Source of the DNA: RBG-13-51-18 sp963739395
Lineage (GTDB): Bacteria > Chloroflexota > Dehalococcoidia > Dehalococcoidales > RBG-16-60-22
Assembly (NCBI GenBank): GCA_963739395.1
Contig: CAVUAE010000002.1
Location: 62,001-126,000, forward strand
Direction of reading: 5' to 3'
DNA: 64,000 bases
Position numbers and translations under genes: made by a program. Of this stretch, positions 24,967 to 32,977 are shown piece by piece. Position 1 is the first letter of the stretch. Each line of letters begins with the position of its first letter. The notes beneath the pieces were generated by a model. It was not told the DNA's origin. It worked only from the letters and a program-made list of their open reading frames with translations, and did not search any database.

Positions 24967-25624
24967 AAAACACCTCGAAGCGGTACTCTGGGACATGGAT
25001 GGCGTTATCGCCGACACGGCGGACTACCATTACAACGCCTGGCGGGAGGTTTTTGAAGAGCGGGGTATTGAATTCAGCAAGGCGGATTTTATGCGGCACT
25101 TCGGTCAAAGGCACGACACGATTGTCAGATTTGCCCTCGGCGATAAAATTTCGCCGGAAGAAATTAGCAAAATCTCCGAGAAAAAACAGGCGATCTACCG
25201 TCGGAATATAGCGAAAAACATTATACCATTGCCTGGTGCTGTCGCCTTGATAAAGTCGCTTAACCAACACGGTATAAAAACAGCCGTTGCTTCATCGGCA
25301 GTTCAGGCAAACATAGATGTAATTCTACGCGGACTGGGCATCGAAAGAAACTTCCAGGCGATTGTCTGGGGGACAGAAGTGGCGGAAGGCAAGCCCAGTC
25401 CTTTGGTTTTCCAGCTAGCGGCGAAAAAGCTGGGCGTGAAACCGGCTAACTGCGTGGTTATCGAGGACGCTATCGCCGGCGTAACTGCCGCCAAACGGGC
25501 TGGCATGAAATGCGTGGCGGTAACCAATAGCCATCCCAGCCACAGTCTAAAAAACGCCGACCTTATTGTGGATAGTTTGGAAAAGGTTGATATTGAAGTT
25601 CTTAAAGAATTATTCAAAAAATAA
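24959..25624 (+). CDS. HAD-superfamily hydrolase, beta-phosphoglucomutase-like
   Basis: This is a 221-residue HAD phosphatase or phosphomutase. Motif I is WDMDGVIADTADYHYNAW, motif II is ASSAV, the Lys is in GKPSPLVFQLAAKKLG and motif III is VIEDAIAGVTAAKRAGM. A four-helix cap lies between motifs I and II. The DxDGVIxDT start and the cap type are those of beta-phosphoglucomutase and related sugar-phosphate phosphatases; the substrate is not decided by sequence. Confidence 0.9.
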   Translation: MSEKHLEAVLWDMDGVIADTADYHYNAWREVFEERGIEFSKADFMRHFGQRHDTIVRFALGDKISPEEISKISEKKQAIYRRNIAKNIIPLPGAVALIKSLNQHGIKTAVASSAVQANIDVILRGLGIERNFQAIVWGTEVAEGKPSPLVFQLAAKKLGVKPANCVVIEDAIAGVTAAKRAGMKCVAVTNSHPSHSLKNADLIVDSLEKVDIEVLKELFKK

Positions 25625-25634
25625 GGAGTAACTC

Positions 25635-26051
25635 ATGGAAAGGTCTCTGGTGCTTATCAAACCGGACGCTATGGAGAGAGGACTGGCAGGCGTTATTATA
25701 GGGCGGCTGCAGGGGGCGGGTCTTAAACTTATCGGACTAAAGATGCTGCACATGAATAAAGCCCTGGCAGAGCGCCACTACGCTATCCATAAGGGCAAGC
25801 CATTTTTCAATGATTTAGTGGAATACATAATTTCTACCCCTATCGTTGCCGCCGTTTTTGAAGGTGAAAGTGCTACTGAACGTATCCGCAAACTCATGGG
25901 CGCCACCGACCCATCCAAAGCCGAGGCAGGCACAATACGCAAGGATTACGGACTCGACATCCAGCGGAACGCTACGCACGCTTCAGACTCGCCGGAAAAT
26001 GGGAAAATAGAGATAGCGAATTTCTTTAAAAAGAATGAACTTTACGGGTAA
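25635..26051 (+). CDS. ndk: Nucleoside-diphosphate kinase
   Basis: This is a 138-residue protein with the full NDK pattern: ERSLVLIKPDAMERGL at the start, RIRKLMGATDPSKAEAGTIR and the phosphohistidine loop NATHASDSPE. It balances nucleoside triphosphates by ping-pong phosphotransfer. AAGGAG lies before the ATG. The C-terminal EIANFFKKNEL is slightly truncated relative to some family members but keeps the hexamer core. Confidence 0.97.
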   Translation: MERSLVLIKPDAMERGLAGVIIGRLQGAGLKLIGLKMLHMNKALAERHYAIHKGKPFFNDLVEYIISTPIVAAVFEGESATERIRKLMGATDPSKAEAGTIRKDYGLDIQRNATHASDSPENGKIEIANFFKKNELYG

Positions 26052-26089
26052 ATAGAAACGAATTTATTTGGGTTGAGGGAGTTAGTGTT

Positions 26090-26836
26090 ATGATTAACGG
26101 ATGGAAGGTATTTGCTGTTATTATATTTATTTTATTGATATCGGTGAGTTCAGGTCTTGGGTATGTCTATGCCAAAACATCCGGTGATTTAGGAGATACA
26201 AAAGCTACTCTAACATCAACACAAAATGAATTAAGTAATACCAATAATGCCTTACTTGATACTAAAACTGAGCTAGAATCGACAAAAAATACCTTGGCTA
26301 CAACACAAGACAGCTTAAAAACAACACAAACATTGTTAACAAATACCAAAAATGAATTAACGGATACGAAAAAAGACCTGGATGAAAGTCAAGCAGAAGC
26401 AGTTGCTTATGCCGAGCAATTAACTAATATCCAACTCCAATTTGGTGATATAAGCCAAGGTAATAGTTATATTACTAATATTGTCCCTTATCAAACTGTG
26501 GAAACGTTTCTAGAGAAAGATAAAACAAACGAACATTTATACAATTTGATAACGTATAACTGTTTCAACTTTTCAGCTGATGTAATATCAAATGCCACTA
26601 ACGAACATATTAGATGTGGCTTAGTATATATCCTGTTTGAAGGAGGTACTTCGGCGCATGCCATCGTTGCCTTTAGCACGACTGATTCAGGTATCCTATT
26701 TGTCGAACCCCAAACGGATGGTATAGTAAAACTTGAGGTAGGTAAGCACTATTGGACAGAATGTTTATCGCCGACTTCTCCTTTTAATCCAAGTAGCCAT
26801 GATGATACGGTAGAGTCGTTTGTAATTGTCTGGTAA
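26090..26836 (+). CDS. Membrane-anchored coiled-coil protein with papain-like C-terminal domain
   Basis: This is a 248-residue protein. Residues 5-30 form a signal anchor (FAVIIFILLISVSSGLGYVY). Residues 35-110 are a heptad-rich coiled coil made of repeated TKxxLxxTxN units. The C-terminal domain (about 125-248) has a Cys in TYNCFNFSAD, a His in GGTSAHAIVAFST and an acidic residue in GILFVEPQTDG. This order, Cys then His then Glu/Asp in a strand, is what papain-fold peptidases and transglutaminase-like proteins show. The active-site reading is my inference. GGGAG precedes the ATG. It is AT-rich compared with ndk and rsfS, so it may be acquired. Confidence 0.6.
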   Translation: MINGWKVFAVIIFILLISVSSGLGYVYAKTSGDLGDTKATLTSTQNELSNTNNALLDTKTELESTKNTLATTQDSLKTTQTLLTNTKNELTDTKKDLDESQAEAVAYAEQLTNIQLQFGDISQGNSYITNIVPYQTVETFLEKDKTNEHLYNLITYNCFNFSADVISNATNEHIRCGLVYILFEGGTSAHAIVAFSTTDSGILFVEPQTDGIVKLEVGKHYWTECLSPTSPFNPSSHDDTVESFVIVW

Positions 26837-26855
26837 ATAATACAAAAAAGTCGGA

Positions 26856-27227
26856 TTATTGAATCTTTAAAACGGTCTTGGCTTCTTGCCAGAGCTCATC
26901 AAGCTTATAATAGTCGCGTTCTTCGGTGCCGAAGATGTGGATAATTACGTCGGTATAATCCAGCAAGAGCCAGCCTGAATCCAAATCCCCCTCGCGATGA
27001 TGCGGTAGAACCTTGTCTTTCTTCAGGGTTTTTTCTACCTCGTCGCTAATGGTACTAATCTGCCGGGCGCTTTCGCCGGAGCAGATAACAAAATAGTCCG
27101 CAAAGCTGCAAACCTCACGGACATCGAGCAGGACGATATTGCTTGCCTGCTTATCACTCGCGGCATTTACGGCTCGGCGGGCTAGTTCTAATGCTTCCAG
27201 TCTTATACTCCTATTTCTCTTTATCAA
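26856..27227 (-). CDS. rsfS: Ribosomal silencing factor RsfS
   Basis: This is a RsfS/Iojap protein of at most 123 residues. The core is complete: NIVLLDVREVCSFADYFVIC, SARQISTISDEVEKTLKK, GWLLLDYTDVIIHIF and RDYYKLDELW. It binds L14 and blocks subunit joining when nutrients are short. The start is unusual: no ATG or GTG lies before the conserved core. TTG 27227 has no ribosome site and lies 2 nt after a TATAAT, while CTG 27200 has AGGAG at good spacing (27212-27208). Either may be used. Confidence 0.9.
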   Translation of the reverse strand: MIKRNRSIRLEALELARRAVNAASDKQASNIVLLDVREVCSFADYFVICSGESARQISTISDEVEKTLKKDKVLPHHREGDLDSGWLLLDYTDVIIHIFGTEERDYYKLDELWQEAKTVLKIQ

Positions 27228-27249
27228 AATTATACCATAGCTATCGGCT

Positions 27250-27279
27250 TTGTATAGACTGACTGATATTTATTATACT
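27250..27279 (+). promoter_or_regulatory. Leaderless promoter of the pseudouridine synthase gene
   Basis: TTGTAT (27250-27255) and TATACT (27274-27279) are 18 bp apart. The ATG at 27287 is 7 nt after the -10 box, so transcription should start at or within a base of the A of the ATG. Confidence 0.5.
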
Positions 27280-27286
27280 TAAGTAA

Positions 27287-28006
27287 ATGGCAATTAAATC
27301 CCTGATAAAAGCCCTCACCGAAGCCGGCATCGGCTCGCGTCGGCGCATGGCGGAAGCTATCAAACAAGGCAAGGTCAAGGTTAACAACAAGGTCGCCGAA
27401 TCATTCAATCACCCTGTAGACCTAGAGAAAGACCGGGTTCTCTTTAATGGGCAGGAAATTGACCTTAAGCCTGATAAAGTAATATGCCTGATGCTTAACA
27501 AACCGGAGGGCATAGTCTCCACCGTCAGCGATGAAAAGGGACGCCGCACGGTAATAAATATCCTGCCAGCTAAGTATCGAGGCTACCGACTTTATCCGGT
27601 GGGGCGACTAGATATTGACACGACCGGACTCCTCCTGCTGACCAACGACGGCAACCTGACTTACCGCCTGACCCACCCCAAATTTGAGTACGAAAAAGAA
27701 TACCTGGTAGCGATAAAAGGCAACCTGAATGCCGACGAGAAACAGCAGCTGCAGCGCGGCATCTTGCTTGAAGACGGCATGACGCATCCCGCAAAAATTA
27801 GAGAAATCAACCTGCCCAACTTCAACTACAGCGTCACTATCCACGAGGGTAGAAAAAGGCAGGTGCGCCGCATGTTCGAAAGGCTGCGATATACCGTCGT
27901 AGCGCTTAAACGTATCCGCATCGGCAACTTGAATCTTGGAGACCTTAAAGAGGGCGAGGTACGTCTCTTAAGCGCCAAAGAAATTAACGTCCTGCTTAGC
28001 GAATAA
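27287..28006 (+). CDS. RsuA/RluB-family rRNA pseudouridine synthase
   Basis: This is a 239-residue pseudouridine synthase. An S4 RNA-binding domain covers residues 1-60 (ALTEAGIGSRRRMAEAIKQG). The catalytic motif is GRLDIDTTGLLLLTND with the nucleophilic Asp, followed by IHEGRKRQVRRMF. The RLDxxTxGLLLLTNDG form and length point to RluB-type enzymes acting on 23S rRNA, though RsuA types are close. Its stop overlaps the end of the converging PiT gene by 11 bp. Confidence 0.9.
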   Translation: MAIKSLIKALTEAGIGSRRRMAEAIKQGKVKVNNKVAESFNHPVDLEKDRVLFNGQEIDLKPDKVICLMLNKPEGIVSTVSDEKGRRTVINILPAKYRGYRLYPVGRLDIDTTGLLLLTNDGNLTYRLTHPKFEYEKEYLVAIKGNLNADEKQQLQRGILLEDGMTHPAKIREINLPNFNYSVTIHEGRKRQVRRMFERLRYTVVALKRIRIGNLNLGDLKEGEVRLLSAKEINVLLSE

Positions 28007-28994
28007 ACAGGTGAATGAAGTAATATATTGCCAGACCGATGATGGCTGTAGCTGGAATAGTAAATATCCACGCCCAAACGATACGTAATGTCAGCCCCCA
28101 CCGCACCGACGTAAGTCGGTTGACCGACCCCACGCCCGATATCGCCCCGGTGATAACGTGAGTGGTACTGACCGGGATACCCATGTGGGTAGATAAGAAA
28201 ATACTGGAGGCAGCGGCTGTTTCCGCACAGAATCCATCAATGGGTCTTAACCTTGTAATCTTCTGCCCCATCGTTTTTACAATCCGCCATCCCCCGGTAA
28301 GCGTGCCCATAGCAATAGCGGCGTGGGCGCTTAAAACAACCCAAAGCGGTACCTGAAAGTCCTGAAGCAATCCCCCAGCCACCAATAAACTGGTAATAAT
28401 ACCCATGGTCTTTTGGGCATCGTTACCGCCGTGTCCCAGGCTGAAGGCTGCCGCGGAGAATATTTGGGCGACACGCGACCATTTATCGATAGCCACTGGG
28501 TGTTGTTTATACACAATCCAGGAAGTTATTACTTTTAATATCACTCCTACAATAAAGCCGATTAAAGGTGCGGCGAAGATGAAAATCACAGTCTTGGTCC
28601 AACCAGCAGTGATAATCACTCCAAACCCACCTTTGGCAATAGCCGCCCCGGCGTAGCCCCCGATCAGCGCGTGAGAAGAGCTGCTGGGCAAACCGAAATA
28701 CCAGGTAATAAGATTCCAGGCAATCGCGCCGAGGAGACCTGCTAAAATAACAGTGGATGTAACGATATTAATATCCACCATCCCCTTGCCGATGGTAGTC
28801 GCCACGCCTGTGCCGAAGATGAGGAAGGCGATAAAGTTAAAAAAAGCCGCCCAGACAACTGCCAGGCGGGGTGACAATACTCTGGTGGAAACGATAGTGG
28901 AGATGGAGTTAGCAGCATCGTGCATGCCGTTGGTGAAATCGAAAACAAGCGCTATTATGATTATCGGTACGATTAAATATAGGCTTGTTTCCAT
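27996..28994 (-). CDS. PiT-family inorganic phosphate transporter
   Basis: This is a 332-residue membrane protein with about ten hydrophobic segments and the duplicated PiT signatures: FTNGMHDAANSISTIVSTR near residue 22 and FSLGHGGNDAQKTMGI near residue 190. It imports phosphate, probably with H+ or Na+ and metal. It starts with ATG after a short inverted repeat at 28999-29016. It is not near the PhoB-like response regulator, and its promoter lacks the TGTCAT direct repeat. Confidence 0.95.
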   Translation of the reverse strand: METSLYLIVPIIIIALVFDFTNGMHDAANSISTIVSTRVLSPRLAVVWAAFFNFIAFLIFGTGVATTIGKGMVDINIVTSTVILAGLLGAIAWNLITWYFGLPSSSSHALIGGYAGAAIAKGGFGVIITAGWTKTVIFIFAAPLIGFIVGVILKVITSWIVYKQHPVAIDKWSRVAQIFSAAAFSLGHGGNDAQKTMGIITSLLVAGGLLQDFQVPLWVVLSAHAAIAMGTLTGGWRIVKTMGQKITRLRPIDGFCAETAAASSIFLSTHMGIPVSTTHVITGAISGVGSVNRLTSVRWGLTLRIVWAWIFTIPATAIIGLAIYYFIHLFIR

Positions 28995-28998
28995 TTTG

Positions 28999-29029
28999 GA
29001 ACCCTATCATGGGTTCTATATTAATTATA
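28999..29029 (-). promoter_or_regulatory. Promoter and inverted repeat of the PiT gene
   Basis: On the minus strand TATAAT (29029-29024) is followed by the inverted repeat GAACCC-6-GGGTTC (29016-28999), which lies between the transcription start and the ATG at 28994. It could be an operator or a small leader hairpin. Confidence 0.4.
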
Positions 29030-29129
29030 CATGATAAAGACGTAAGAAAAAAGACTAATATCATTTAAAAAGTCGCCCTTTTCAAAGCCAAGGCATGTCT
29101 GTTATACTGGAATATCCCATAGAAATACG

Positions 29130-30680
29130 ATGTCAAAGTCGATGTATTTGAAATCGCCACTCGAAAATACCGCTGAACGCGTCGGCGATAAAACCGCTAT
29201 CGTTTACGGCGAACGACGCGTATCCTTCACCAGCCTCGAGGAGGATTCCAACAAATTCGCCCAGGCGTTGGTCAAACTGGGCATAAAAAGGGGCGACCGC
29301 GTGGCGATGCTGCAAAACAGCAGTTCCGAATTCGTCGTCGTCTTCTTCGGGATAATGAAAGTTGGTGGTATCGCCGTACCGCTGGATACTCGATACGTCG
29401 CTGATGAGTTAGTTAGTCTCGGCAACGACTGCACACCCACAGTGATAGTGAGTGAAACCGTATTATTAGAACCACTGCTTAAGGCTCTGCCGAAATGCCC
29501 ATCCATCAAGCACATCATTACCGTCGGCGATAATGCCGCAGAAAATTTCTTAAGCTACGAAAAAATCATGGCGGAGAATCCGTCCAAACCCACTAAAGCG
29601 AAAATCAACCCAGATGATGTTGCTATTATCTCCTATACTGGCGGTCCCACCTATCATCCACATGGCGTGGCTATATCACACCGAAGTTTGATGACCGAGG
29701 TTATCAGCTCCGTCGAGACTTTTGAACAGACCGAAAAAGATGTGTTCATGTTGTTTGCCCTGCCCATGTACCACCAGTTCGGTATGACCGCTGTATTACT
29801 GGCTTCCATTTATACCGGCAATACCATAGTCATCGTGCCGGGGACAGGTCGCTCTATCGAAAGCTTTATGGAAGCCATCGAGCGAGAAAAAGGCACCGTT
29901 TACTGCGGCGTACCCTATATCTACTCTTTAATGATAAACGTCGCCAAGCGGGCGGGTATCAAACACAACCTTCGTTCATTACGCTTGCTGGCAAGCGGCG
30001 GCGCGCCTCTGGAGCCTATCGTCATAAACCAGTTTAAGCAATATTATGGCATGGATATCCGCGATATTTACGGTCAAACAGAATCCATTTGCCACTGTAC
30101 CGTTATGCCCATTCATGGCACGGGCAGGATAGGCTCATCGGGAAAAACCTTAAGCTGCTGGGAGATGAAAATCTTCGACGAGAACGATAATGAGCTATCA
30201 CCAAGACACGAAGGCGAGATAGTCCTGCGGGGACCGGTCATGAGCGGCTTCTGGCAGCAGCCCAAAGAAACCGCAGCAATCTTAAGAAACGGCTGGCTGC
30301 ATACCGGCGACATCGGCTGGATAGATGAACAAAGCTATCTTTTTATCACCGCCCGTAAAAGGAAAATGGTCGTCCTTAAAGGACAGAATGTCTTCCCCAG
30401 CGATATAGAGGCTGTGCTGGTGACCCATCCGAAAGTGGCGGAGGCACGGGTAATGGGGTCGATAGACCTTTTACGCGGCGAAACGATAAAAGCGCTGGTG
30501 AAACTTAAGACTGGAGAAAAAGCCACCGAACAGGAAATACGGCAGTACTGTCAGGGACGCATGGCTGATTACAAACTTCCGCGGGAAATCGTCTTCGTCG
30601 ATGTGATGCCGGATGTAATTCCACTCTGGCGACGCCGCCAATATACTGAAGCTGATGCTAAATTAGCAGCGTTAGATTAA
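29130..30680 (+). CDS. AMP-forming acyl-CoA ligase homologue with degenerate active site
   Basis: This is a 516-residue ANL-superfamily protein of normal length. The fold motifs are present: IYGQTESICHCT (A5), GWLHTGDIGWID (A7) and KGQNVFPSDIEAVL (A8). However, the phosphate loop (A3) reads SYTGGPTYHPHGVA instead of YTSGTTGxPKGV, losing the Ser, one Thr, a Gly and the Lys. At A10 the catalytic Lys of the PKTxxGK motif is missing; the region reads MPDVIPLWRRRQ. The protein may have lost adenylation, bind acyl-adenylate or CoA only, or use changed chemistry. TATACT at 29103-29108 is a possible -10 box. It has no operon partner. Confidence 0.85.
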   Translation: MSKSMYLKSPLENTAERVGDKTAIVYGERRVSFTSLEEDSNKFAQALVKLGIKRGDRVAMLQNSSSEFVVVFFGIMKVGGIAVPLDTRYVADELVSLGNDCTPTVIVSETVLLEPLLKALPKCPSIKHIITVGDNAAENFLSYEKIMAENPSKPTKAKINPDDVAIISYTGGPTYHPHGVAISHRSLMTEVISSVETFEQTEKDVFMLFALPMYHQFGMTAVLLASIYTGNTIVIVPGTGRSIESFMEAIEREKGTVYCGVPYIYSLMINVAKRAGIKHNLRSLRLLASGGAPLEPIVINQFKQYYGMDIRDIYGQTESICHCTVMPIHGTGRIGSSGKTLSCWEMKIFDENDNELSPRHEGEIVLRGPVMSGFWQQPKETAAILRNGWLHTGDIGWIDEQSYLFITARKRKMVVLKGQNVFPSDIEAVLVTHPKVAEARVMGSIDLLRGETIKALVKLKTGEKATEQEIRQYCQGRMADYKLPREIVFVDVMPDVIPLWRRRQYTEADAKLAALD

Positions 30681-30993
30681 GAACATTCCATTCGACTATC
30701 GCGCCACTAACTAAAACGGCAATCCAGGTAACGATTAGCCCTAGTTTCGGATGACGTCGATTTATATCCCATAACAATACTGCACAAATGAATGCGCCCA
30801 CTGTTTTTAAAATTATAAAGACCGGCTGACCAACATATGGCGTCAATAATGTATTAGCTTCTAAAAAATACCCTCGCGGCACGAAGTATTGTGTCAGTAG
30901 CCCGTCGATGGTATTAAGTAACACGAGGGCAATAAGAAGCCATAGTATCTTCTTATTGGTTGATTGGAGTACTTTTTCTAAATAACTAATCAC
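30658..30993 (-). CDS. Small membrane protein, DUF5658-like
   Basis: This is a 111-residue protein with three hydrophobic segments. The pattern LLNTIDGLLTQYFVPRG followed by FLEANTLLTPY matches the 'LDxxLTxxxl...EaNp' layout of DUF5658 proteins, whose role is unknown. It starts with GTG after GGAGT. Its end overlaps the 3' end of the acyl-CoA ligase gene by 23 bp on the opposite strand. It lies 21 bp downstream of the lipid kinase gene on the same strand. Confidence 0.65.
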   Translation of the reverse strand: MISYLEKVLQSTNKKILWLLIALVLLNTIDGLLTQYFVPRGYFLEANTLLTPYVGQPVFIILKTVGAFICAVLLWDINRRHPKLGLIVTWIAVLVSGAIVEWNVLNLTLLI

Positions 30994-31014
30994 TTTAGTT
31001 AAGACTCCATTCCA

Positions 31015-31944
31015 TTATGTGACAATATTTAGCGCCGCCGGTAAGATACGAAAACGCGCCGGTACTTCGCCGAGCAGCTCGCCGTCAGCTTGTAAAAATA
31101 GTTTTTGACTTAAGGACTTGATTTCAATTTCTTTAGCCTTTTTCGTCGTAACTTTAGGATGCGTCAGGTGTGTACCTTTATATAGACGCGGCAGTGACCA
31201 TAAAAATTCCGGTTTATTCAAGTCACCGGCAACCATTACATCTAAAAAACCGTCTGCTAGGTTAGCCTGGGGTGCGGTATACATACCCCCGCCGCCATAT
31301 TTCCCATTGTTTAAGATTACTGTTAAAATCCGGGCTTCCTGTGTCTTTCCATCCATCGTAATCGAGACCATATGATTGTGATATTTCACCAGACTGGTCA
31401 GCATTCCCATGAGATAAGCCGGTAAACCGCCCAGCTTTTTATATTGCTGCGTGGTGCGGCGAACGATTTCGGCGTCAATACCCATACCGGCGAAGTTCAC
31501 GAAGAGTCGCTCCTCCCTACTTCCATTCTTGGCATATTCCACCACGCCGAGGTCAACGGTACGTTTTCGGGGCTGGAGAAAACACTGGCAAGCGTCTTCA
31601 TACTTACGAGGGGTACCAGTGGTGCGGATGTAGTCGCCGCCGGTGCCGGTGCTGACGATGCCCAGCACATTATCTTTGATATTGCCGGAGGCATAAAGCC
31701 CGTTAACGACCTCGTGAATGGTGCCATCGCCGCCGACCGATATCACCATATCGTAACCATTTTTGGCAGCGGTTTTTGCCAGTTCGATAGCATGACCCGG
31801 ACCCTCGGTGAAAGTATGCTCGAAGCGTAAGCCGTGCCTTTTAAAAGTGCTCATAATCCGCGGCCAGAGCTTGCCGGTCTTGCCGGCTCCAGCGGCGGGA
31901 TTAACAATTACTTTAGCGAATTTCTGACTCAATAAACCCCTCAA
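31015..31944 (-). CDS. Diacylglycerol kinase-family lipid kinase (YegS/DgkB type)
   Basis: This is a protein of about 309 residues with the DAGK catalytic domain: FAKVIVNPAAGAGKTGKLWP at the start and the glycine-rich ATP loop ISVGGDGTIHEVVNGL, then GTGGDYIRTTG. The second domain, with FLQADGELLG, completes the fold. It phosphorylates diacylglycerol or a related lipid, or sphingosine-like lipids. The start is TTG 31944 or, with GAGGGG in front, TTG 31932. It is followed by the DUF5658-like membrane protein gene. Confidence 0.92.
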   Translation of the reverse strand: MRGLLSQKFAKVIVNPAAGAGKTGKLWPRIMSTFKRHGLRFEHTFTEGPGHAIELAKTAAKNGYDMVISVGGDGTIHEVVNGLYASGNIKDNVLGIVSTGTGGDYIRTTGTPRKYEDACQCFLQPRKRTVDLGVVEYAKNGSREERLFVNFAGMGIDAEIVRRTTQQYKKLGGLPAYLMGMLTSLVKYHNHMVSITMDGKTQEARILTVILNNGKYGGGGMYTAPQANLADGFLDVMVAGDLNKPEFLWSLPRLYKGTHLTHPKVTTKKAKEIEIKSLSQKLFLQADGELLGEVPARFRILPAALNIVT

Positions 31945-32022
31945 ACAGGAGCGGGAAAAGCAACTTTGCTACCTGGCAAAGAGTATACCATACACTAGAT
32001 AACAAAATAAAACCGCAAATAA

Positions 32023-32976
32023 TCAGGTGTTTGCATCCTTATTTACACTTCTTCTCACCGATAATATTACAGGTACAAAATATTTGGGCCAAAATCTATT
32101 AGCTAAAGGATTGGCTGTCTCATAACTTATATGCAGATAAGGGATTGACGTATTATTGCTGTATTCAAATACTTCCTGCAATAACCTTTTCCCAATTCCC
32201 TTCCCCCGGTACTCCTCCTTAACATATGCGCCTGGGCCTGCGATTAGCCCGTCGCCGTTTACAGCTAATGTTTCAATATTATATCGCTTGTTCTTAATTA
32301 GACTGATAAACCCTATTGGCAGAGTTTTATCCCAGGCAACAAACACAATATTTTGTTCAACAAAAGACTTGAACATTTCTTTTGTATATACGTCTCTTTT
32401 TAAGAAGATTGGGGTGTTAATAAAATACAATCTTGATTCTTCTACTAAAGGAAATAATAAATCGACATCCTCGGGCACAGCCTTCAATACCCTGTACGAG
32501 CAATTGACTTGAAGATTAGCCTTTGATGTTTTTTGGAAAACATCTTTAACGTAAGAGCCAAAACCGATATCATACAAAATATTTTTTAAAACAGCATCAT
32601 CATAAAAAATCATCCAGAGATGATTGAACGCGTTATTTTTAACCCATTTTTGAGAGGCATAATTATAAAGAGCGCGGTAGACCTGTTCTTTATTTTCTTC
32701 AACGGCGGCATGGCCAACTATAGGGCAAAAAGCCGATTTTTCGTTGTGAAAATCAGCATATATCCAAGCAATAAATCCAACTATTTCTTCGTCCTTTTTT
32801 GCTACTATAGCATTGCCTCTTTCTATTTGCTGTGATAGGAATGACTCTATCTTCTCTCGTCCGCCATCCCAAAAGTTAGGAAATAAATCTCTGCTACAAT
32901 ATTTTTCATACTGGTTATGCCATATATTCATTACTTGTGATATTTCTTCTTTTTTCATTAAAAAGATTTTATACAT
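32023..32976 (-). CDS. GNAT-family N-acetyltransferase (two-domain)
   Basis: This is a 317-residue protein with an N-terminal degenerate GNAT-like half and a C-terminal catalytic half. The acetyl-CoA loop is GAYVKEEYRGKGIGKRLLQE, preceded by the strand LAVNGDGLIAGPG. LHISYETANPLANRFW is the typical alpha4-beta7 end. The acceptor is unknown. It is AT-richer than recG. GGAG lies 5 nt before the ATG and the start is 1 bp after the recG stop, so it is co-expressed with recG. Confidence 0.8.
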   Translation of the reverse strand: MYKIFLMKKEEISQVMNIWHNQYEKYCSRDLFPNFWDGGREKIESFLSQQIERGNAIVAKKDEEIVGFIAWIYADFHNEKSAFCPIVGHAAVEENKEQVYRALYNYASQKWVKNNAFNHLWMIFYDDAVLKNILYDIGFGSYVKDVFQKTSKANLQVNCSYRVLKAVPEDVDLLFPLVEESRLYFINTPIFLKRDVYTKEMFKSFVEQNIVFVAWDKTLPIGFISLIKNKRYNIETLAVNGDGLIAGPGAYVKEEYRGKGIGKRLLQEVFEYSNNTSIPYLHISYETANPLANRFWPKYFVPVILSVRRSVNKDANT

Positions 32977-32977
32977 A

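Noticed and set aside
26190..26430. Short repeats resembling a CRISPR or tandem array
   Set aside because: The repeats are in-frame coiled-coil units (TKxxLxxT) of variable spelling with no constant spacer. They are part of a coding gene.
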